A stretch of DNA of 64,000 bases from NCBI GenBank assembly GCA_947497985.1, contig CANMIX010000008.1, positions 156,349 to 220,348 on the forward strand. Reading direction: 5' to 3'. The notes under the pieces were generated by a model. That model did not search any database and was not told the origin of the DNA. It worked only from the letters and a program-made list of their open reading frames with translations. The DNA is from an uncultured Paracoccaceae bacterium (GTDB taxonomy: Bacteria; Pseudomonadota; Alphaproteobacteria; Rhodobacterales; Rhodobacteraceae). Shown one piece after another: positions 61,414 through 64,000 of the stretch (position 1 is its first letter; every line of letters begins with the position of its first letter). The translations under genes were made by a program, and so were the position numbers.

Positions 61414-62520
61414 ATGTCATTCAGGAAATTTCTTGCACGCAAGAGGCGTTTTGCGGGCCCCTGTCTTTTGCGCCCCATCCTTTTTTCTGTGCTGGTTTGG
61501 GCAGCGGTGCCAGCGCAAGCACACTGCAAGTGGCGACATCCTGGTCATTGTATCAGCGGGGGAATCGAAGAGATTGGAAATATCGGCGAAGACATTTTAG
61601 GTTTTGGTGGAGATGTCTTTGATCGGGGTATTGAACTTGCAGATGAGCTTGCAGATGAAACCATACGTGTCGTTACTGAAATCGGCGAAGAATTTGAAAA
61701 ATTTATTTGTAATGTGGCAGGGAGAGAACCAGGCGAAAATTGTAACGTCTCAGCCGGTGTGGCTGTCAATTCAGATGGAACCGTCGTCCTGACAACTGGG
61801 CAGGGTCAACCATCAGAAACACCGCCAGTGATGCAGGAATTCGATGTGCTCGCTTGGGAGCGCAAGATGGAGTTGCAAGATTTTTATTACCAACTGGAAC
61901 AGTTTGTTAGCAATCCTTATCAGGTGGGGCTGTCTCTGGGATTGGTTTCGATAGTTGAAAATATAGGCCCCCAAGGCAACTGGATTGCAAAGGACTACTT
62001 TAACGGTCAGTCTCCTTGGTCACCGACTGATAGCGGTACGATCCGGGTCAATGATGACGGAGGATGGGGACTAGTAGGCGCCCGAAGATTCGATAACGAC
62101 GGCAGCCCTAGGCTGCATACGGGTACGGACTATCTCACCAAACCGGGAGAGAACATAAAAGCCACTGTTGACGGCGTAGTTGTCGAAGCTAACCAGATGT
62201 CAAACGGATTGAGCAAAATCGTCATCCGATTGGATAGTGGGGCAGAGGCAAAAATACTCTATGCGACGCCACATGTATCTGTGGGAGATATGGTGCGGCG
62301 AGATGATATTATTGCGTCAGCCGAGGATTTGCACAGTAACAATACCTACCCAACCAGTGTGAGTAACCACATACATATTGAGTATAGTAACAAAGGAGCT
62401 GTCGGTCATCCTCATCCACTGATGTACTTTTCCCCGGACGGTAAATATTACTTAATGGGAGACCGACGCTTTATGGCGGGGATGTGCCTTAACCGACAAT
62501 GTTTTGCACCAAGCCCCTGA
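61414..62520 (+). CDS. Array module 3: secreted M23-family metallopeptidase
   Basis: The 368-residue protein has a basic N-terminus and a signal peptide ending VPAQA (about residue 34). A low-complexity acidic helical stretch (about 48-90) precedes the LytM/M23 domain in the C-terminal half. Zinc ligands are H235 and D239 in HTGTDY and the HxH motif H319-I-H321. M23 enzymes cleave peptidoglycan cross-bridges. The domain lies alone at the end of a long, unmatched N-terminal region. It ends 40 bases before the next repeat and lacks the KGA tail. Confidence 0.85.
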   Translation: MSFRKFLARKRRFAGPCLLRPILFSVLVWAAVPAQAHCKWRHPGHCISGGIEEIGNIGEDILGFGGDVFDRGIELADELADETIRVVTEIGEEFEKFICNVAGREPGENCNVSAGVAVNSDGTVVLTTGQGQPSETPPVMQEFDVLAWERKMELQDFYYQLEQFVSNPYQVGLSLGLVSIVENIGPQGNWIAKDYFNGQSPWSPTDSGTIRVNDDGGWGLVGARRFDNDGSPRLHTGTDYLTKPGENIKATVDGVVVEANQMSNGLSKIVIRLDSGAEAKILYATPHVSVGDMVRRDDIIASAEDLHSNNTYPTSVSNHIHIEYSNKGAVGHPHPLMYFSPDGKYYLMGDRRFMAGMCLNRQCFAPSP

Positions 62521-62560
62521 CGGTAACACCGAGAAATGCATATTTTATGCCATAGCAATC

Positions 62561-62575
62561 TTCCAAGAAAGGTGC
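62561..62575 (+). repeat. Array repeat copy 4
   Basis: TTCCAAGAAAGGTGC lies in the short gap after the M23 gene and 3 bases before ATG 62579. In one frame it still reads S-K-K-G-A-K-stop. Confidence 0.85.
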
Positions 62576-62578
62576 GAA

Positions 62579-62899
62579 ATGACGTCCTCTTTGATCAACG
62601 ACCGCGACTGGTTCAGTTGGGATGGCATTCATCGTATTAAGTCTGCTCTGCGAGACAAAGCGTTGTCGGAGGGGCTAGAGGGTATCGAGCTTCACTTCCG
62701 AACCGAGGCTCTTTTCCAAGAAGCACTTGCTGACAAGCCCTCTTTTCGAGAGAGGCAACTTGCTCGGCAAACGAGAACCACCAGTATGCGTGATCCGTTC
62801 CACGATGCCCTTGAGCAAATTGCGGCTGGACACAACAACCCAAGACGGCTTGCAGCAAACACGTTGGCCGCTTCTTCCAACAAGGGTGCAGACTTATGA
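62579..62899 (+). CDS. Array module 4: small soluble protein
   Basis: The 106-residue protein (MTSSLINDRDWFSWDGIHRI...) is helical, charged and lacks membrane segments. It ends SSNKGADL through the next repeat copy. No family is recognised. The stop overlaps the following ATG (TTATGA). Confidence 0.6.
   Translation: MTSSLINDRDWFSWDGIHRIKSALRDKALSEGLEGIELHFRTEALFQEALADKPSFRERQLARQTRTTSMRDPFHDALEQIAAGHNNPRRLAANTLAASSNKGADL
62875..62889 (+). repeat. Array repeat copy 5
   Basis: TTCCAACAAGGGTGC encodes S-N-K-G-A at the end of module 4 and precedes ATG 62896 by 6 bases. Confidence 0.85.
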
Positions 62900-63114
62900 C
62901 AGAACATGACCGCCAGGTACTGCGCAGCATCTATGGTCGTGGCTTGCTGTTCAGCGTTCAGCCATCAACCGCTCAAGACTCTCTTCAAGTATTACTTTCG
63001 CAGGGACTTATTGAACCCGGCACTGATCCTGACGAAAAGGCTGGCTCATTAGTATACCGGGTCACAAATTGGGGTCGTACCGTTCTTGGAGTAACAGATG
63101 ATACGATCCAATAA
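62896..63114 (+). CDS. Array module 5: small winged-helix-like protein
   Basis: The 72-residue protein has a helix-turn-helix-like start (VLRSIYGRGLLFSVQPSTAQ) followed by LLSQGLIEPG and a hairpin (VYRVTNWGRTVLGV). This is the layout of a minimal winged helix. It could be a regulator of the array, but the similarity is by pattern only. Its stop falls inside the next repeat copy. Confidence 0.55.
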   Translation: MTEHDRQVLRSIYGRGLLFSVQPSTAQDSLQVLLSQGLIEPGTDPDEKAGSLVYRVTNWGRTVLGVTDDTIQ

Positions 63115-63120
63115 AGGTGC
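63106..63120 (+). repeat. Array repeat copy 6
   Basis: ATCCAATAAAGGTGC differs from the consensus only at the first base. In the alternative frame it encodes S-N-K-G-A-S-K-stop; module 5 itself ends at TAA inside it. ATG 63127 follows 6 bases later. Confidence 0.8.
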
Positions 63121-63126
63121 AAGTAA

Positions 63127-63681
63127 ATGAGACTAACAGCACTAGTGTTGCCGATACTGATCGCCGCCGGAGCAGCATTTTGGTTCTGGCCAAGCGTGCA
63201 GCAGTTCTTCCATGAAAGAAGGATGGCAGAGCTTCATCGCAAGCATGAGGAGGCCAAAGTTCAAGCAGCAATCATCCGAGAAAAAATCGCCTCAGATCCA
63301 AATATTCTCTCTGAATGCAGTGTTATCGACAAGCAACCCAGAACAGACAGTTTGGTGAAGTCCGACGGTGGGACAAAAGCAAATCTTGATGAAACCAACA
63401 CAATCACTGCCAATGCGGGTCGCGTACTAATTCAGACGGAAGCAACAATATCATCGGCGGGATCGATAGCGCTAAGAAAAAACCAGACATCATTCGGGGC
63501 ATATGAACCTGCCAATGGAACTCCACTAGAAAACTACTTTGCAAGTTCTGTTTCTCATCGACTGACTTGCTACGATGTGGGTCGGTTGGGTGACGCAAGC
63601 TGCAAGGTAAGCTCAACCGTTACAATCTCAGAGGTTGGCGAAAAGTGTGCCCAACAAATGATTGAGCGAATTAAAATGTAA
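63127..63681 (+). CDS. Array module 6: membrane-anchored protein of unknown function
   Basis: The 184-residue protein has an N-terminal membrane or signal helix (about 2-24), a charged helix (FFHERRMAELHRKHEEAKVQ) and then a polar, strand-rich domain with three Cys after about residue 55. It is likely exported or periplasmic-facing. No family is recognised. It ends just before a diverged repeat copy. Confidence 0.6.
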   Translation: MRLTALVLPILIAAGAAFWFWPSVQQFFHERRMAELHRKHEEAKVQAAIIREKIASDPNILSECSVIDKQPRTDSLVKSDGGTKANLDETNTITANAGRVLIQTEATISSAGSIALRKNQTSFGAYEPANGTPLENYFASSVSHRLTCYDVGRLGDASCKVSSTVTISEVGEKCAQQMIERIKM

Positions 63682-63696
63682 TTTAAAGAAAGGTGT
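63682..63696 (+). repeat. Array repeat copy 7 (diverged)
   Basis: TTTAAAGAAAGGTGT matches 12 of 15 positions. In the frame of the other copies it reads L-K-K-G-V-E-E-stop. It lies 6 bases before ATG 63703. Confidence 0.65.
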
Positions 63697-63702
63697 CGAA
63701 GA

Positions 63703-63738
63703 ATGAAAATTGACGCGACAACCGTGCAGAATACTTGA
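63703..63738 (+). CDS. Array module 7: minimal 11-codon ORF or emptied module
   Basis: MKIDATTVQNT and a stop lie between repeat copies 7 and 8, which are only 75 bases apart. It may be a leader-like peptide or the remains of a deleted module. The length is too short to judge by content. Confidence 0.3.
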   Translation: MKIDATTVQNT

Positions 63739-63756
63739 CCGTCTTTTCCCAGACAC

Positions 63757-63771
63757 TTCCAGAAAGGGTGC
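63757..63771 (+). repeat. Array repeat copy 8
   Basis: TTCCAGAAAGGGTGC is identical to copy 3. It reads S-R-K-G-A-E-stop in one frame although no long ORF enters it, and it precedes ATG 63778 by 6 bases. Confidence 0.85.
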
Positions 63772-63777
63772 CGAGTG

Positions 63778-63945
63778 ATGAGCAATGATGGTAAATGCCT
63801 CGCACATATCTCGCCAGCAGAGATCCGTGATCTGATCGATGCGAATGGGCGCGTGAGTTATGGACAGGGGGAAACGGCCCAGCACGGGCTGATTGTGGAT
63901 CTATATGAAGGGCGCGGCGAGGCGGCTGTGGTCAGCCCCACCTGA
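63778..63945 (+). CDS. Array module 8: 55-residue protein at the right edge
   Basis: MSNDGKCLAHISPAEIRDLI... is 55 residues, soluble and more GC-rich than the other modules. It follows repeat copy 8 and does not end in a KGA tail. The 55 bases after it (63946-64000) could not be assigned. The family is unknown. Confidence 0.45.
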   Translation: MSNDGKCLAHISPAEIRDLIDANGRVSYGQGETAQHGLIVDLYEGRGEAAVVSPT

Positions 63946-64000
63946 GTGGTCCAATTTGATTGTTAGTGCATGACCGGCCTTGGGTCCATCTGGACGATGG

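Noticed and set aside
60655..63777. Integron attC sites between the array genes
   Set aside because: Junctions are only about 20-60 bases and show no GTTRRRY core or inverted imperfect arms, and there is no tyrosine integrase. The repeat is a short direct repeat instead.
60655..63777. CRISPR array
   Set aside because: The repeats are 15 bp and the spacing is variable and coding, so this is not a CRISPR.
63946..64000. Possible insertion-sequence end at the right edge
   Set aside because: Some resemblance to IS termini from memory, but only 55 bases are available and no inverted partner is visible.

Overview
The window looks like chromosomal DNA from a marine Roseobacter-group alphaproteobacterium (Rhodobacteraceae). 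The evidence is the gene content and order: ccoGHIS behind an FnrL-type box, hemF/hemC/hemE close together, the pyrB - membrane protein - pseudo-dihydroorotase - plsY run, a DmdC-like acyl-CoA dehydrogenase, an aa3-oxidase subunit IV peptide, a DUF6173 protein and a VPLPA-CTERM protein. No rRNA, tRNA or CRISPR array was seen.

Layout. 1-5.5 kb: a truncated gene, a LysR regulator, then ccoG-ccoH-ccoI-ccoS (cbb3 oxidase maturation), closed by a strong hairpin terminator. 5.5-10 kb: a SPOR-domain D,D-carboxypeptidase, a tautomerase-like protein, a HAD hydrolase, clpS and an RsmC-like methyltransferase. 10-15 kb: an SDR paralogue without its catalytic Tyr/Lys, hemF, a GH25 lipoprotein, hemC and hemE. 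15-19 kb: an ABC-2 exporter preceded by a perfect 20-bp palindrome, then an S49 peptidase / zinc-ribbon / cation antiporter operon. 19-31 kb: uvrC, a DUF922 protein, pgsA-moaD-moaE, an OmpA/BON protein, ubiA divergent from rsmE, a GNAT protein and gshA. 31-37.5 kb: a YHS protein, the pyr-plsY operon on the minus strand, and udg-lysE-moaB. 37.6-49.7 kb: an RND efflux pair, Nudix, DsbD-N, YqgE, Sua5, a DmdC-like dehydrogenase with an MBL hydrolase, DUF6173, cox subunit IV and a lipoprotein.

49.7-58.4 kb is accessory-like. It holds a decayed racemase joined to a decayed IS3-family transposase. Next comes a 1950-residue secreted protein that joins a 5'-nucleotidase/atypical phosphatase, an ExeM/NucH-type nuclease and an RTX C-terminus. 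A VPLPA-CTERM protein and a phosphoesterase follow.

58.4-64 kb is visibly more AT-rich and is the most unusual part. Overlapping small minus-strand ORFs lie divergent to a serine recombinase. Behind the recombinase are short modules: a broken gene, a glycine-rich membrane peptide, a secreted M23 endopeptidase, a small soluble protein, a winged-helix-like protein, a membrane-anchored protein, a near-empty 75-bp unit and a 55-codon ORF. Every junction carries a version of the same 15-bp repeat, TTCCARNAARGGTGC, just before the next start codon. Where genes abut, the repeat also encodes the end of the upstream protein, giving tails of the form (S)xKGA(D/E). I consider this repeat-delimited, recombinase-headed array the best candidate for an undescribed system. 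The array is seen directly; the idea that it works as a cassette system is inference.
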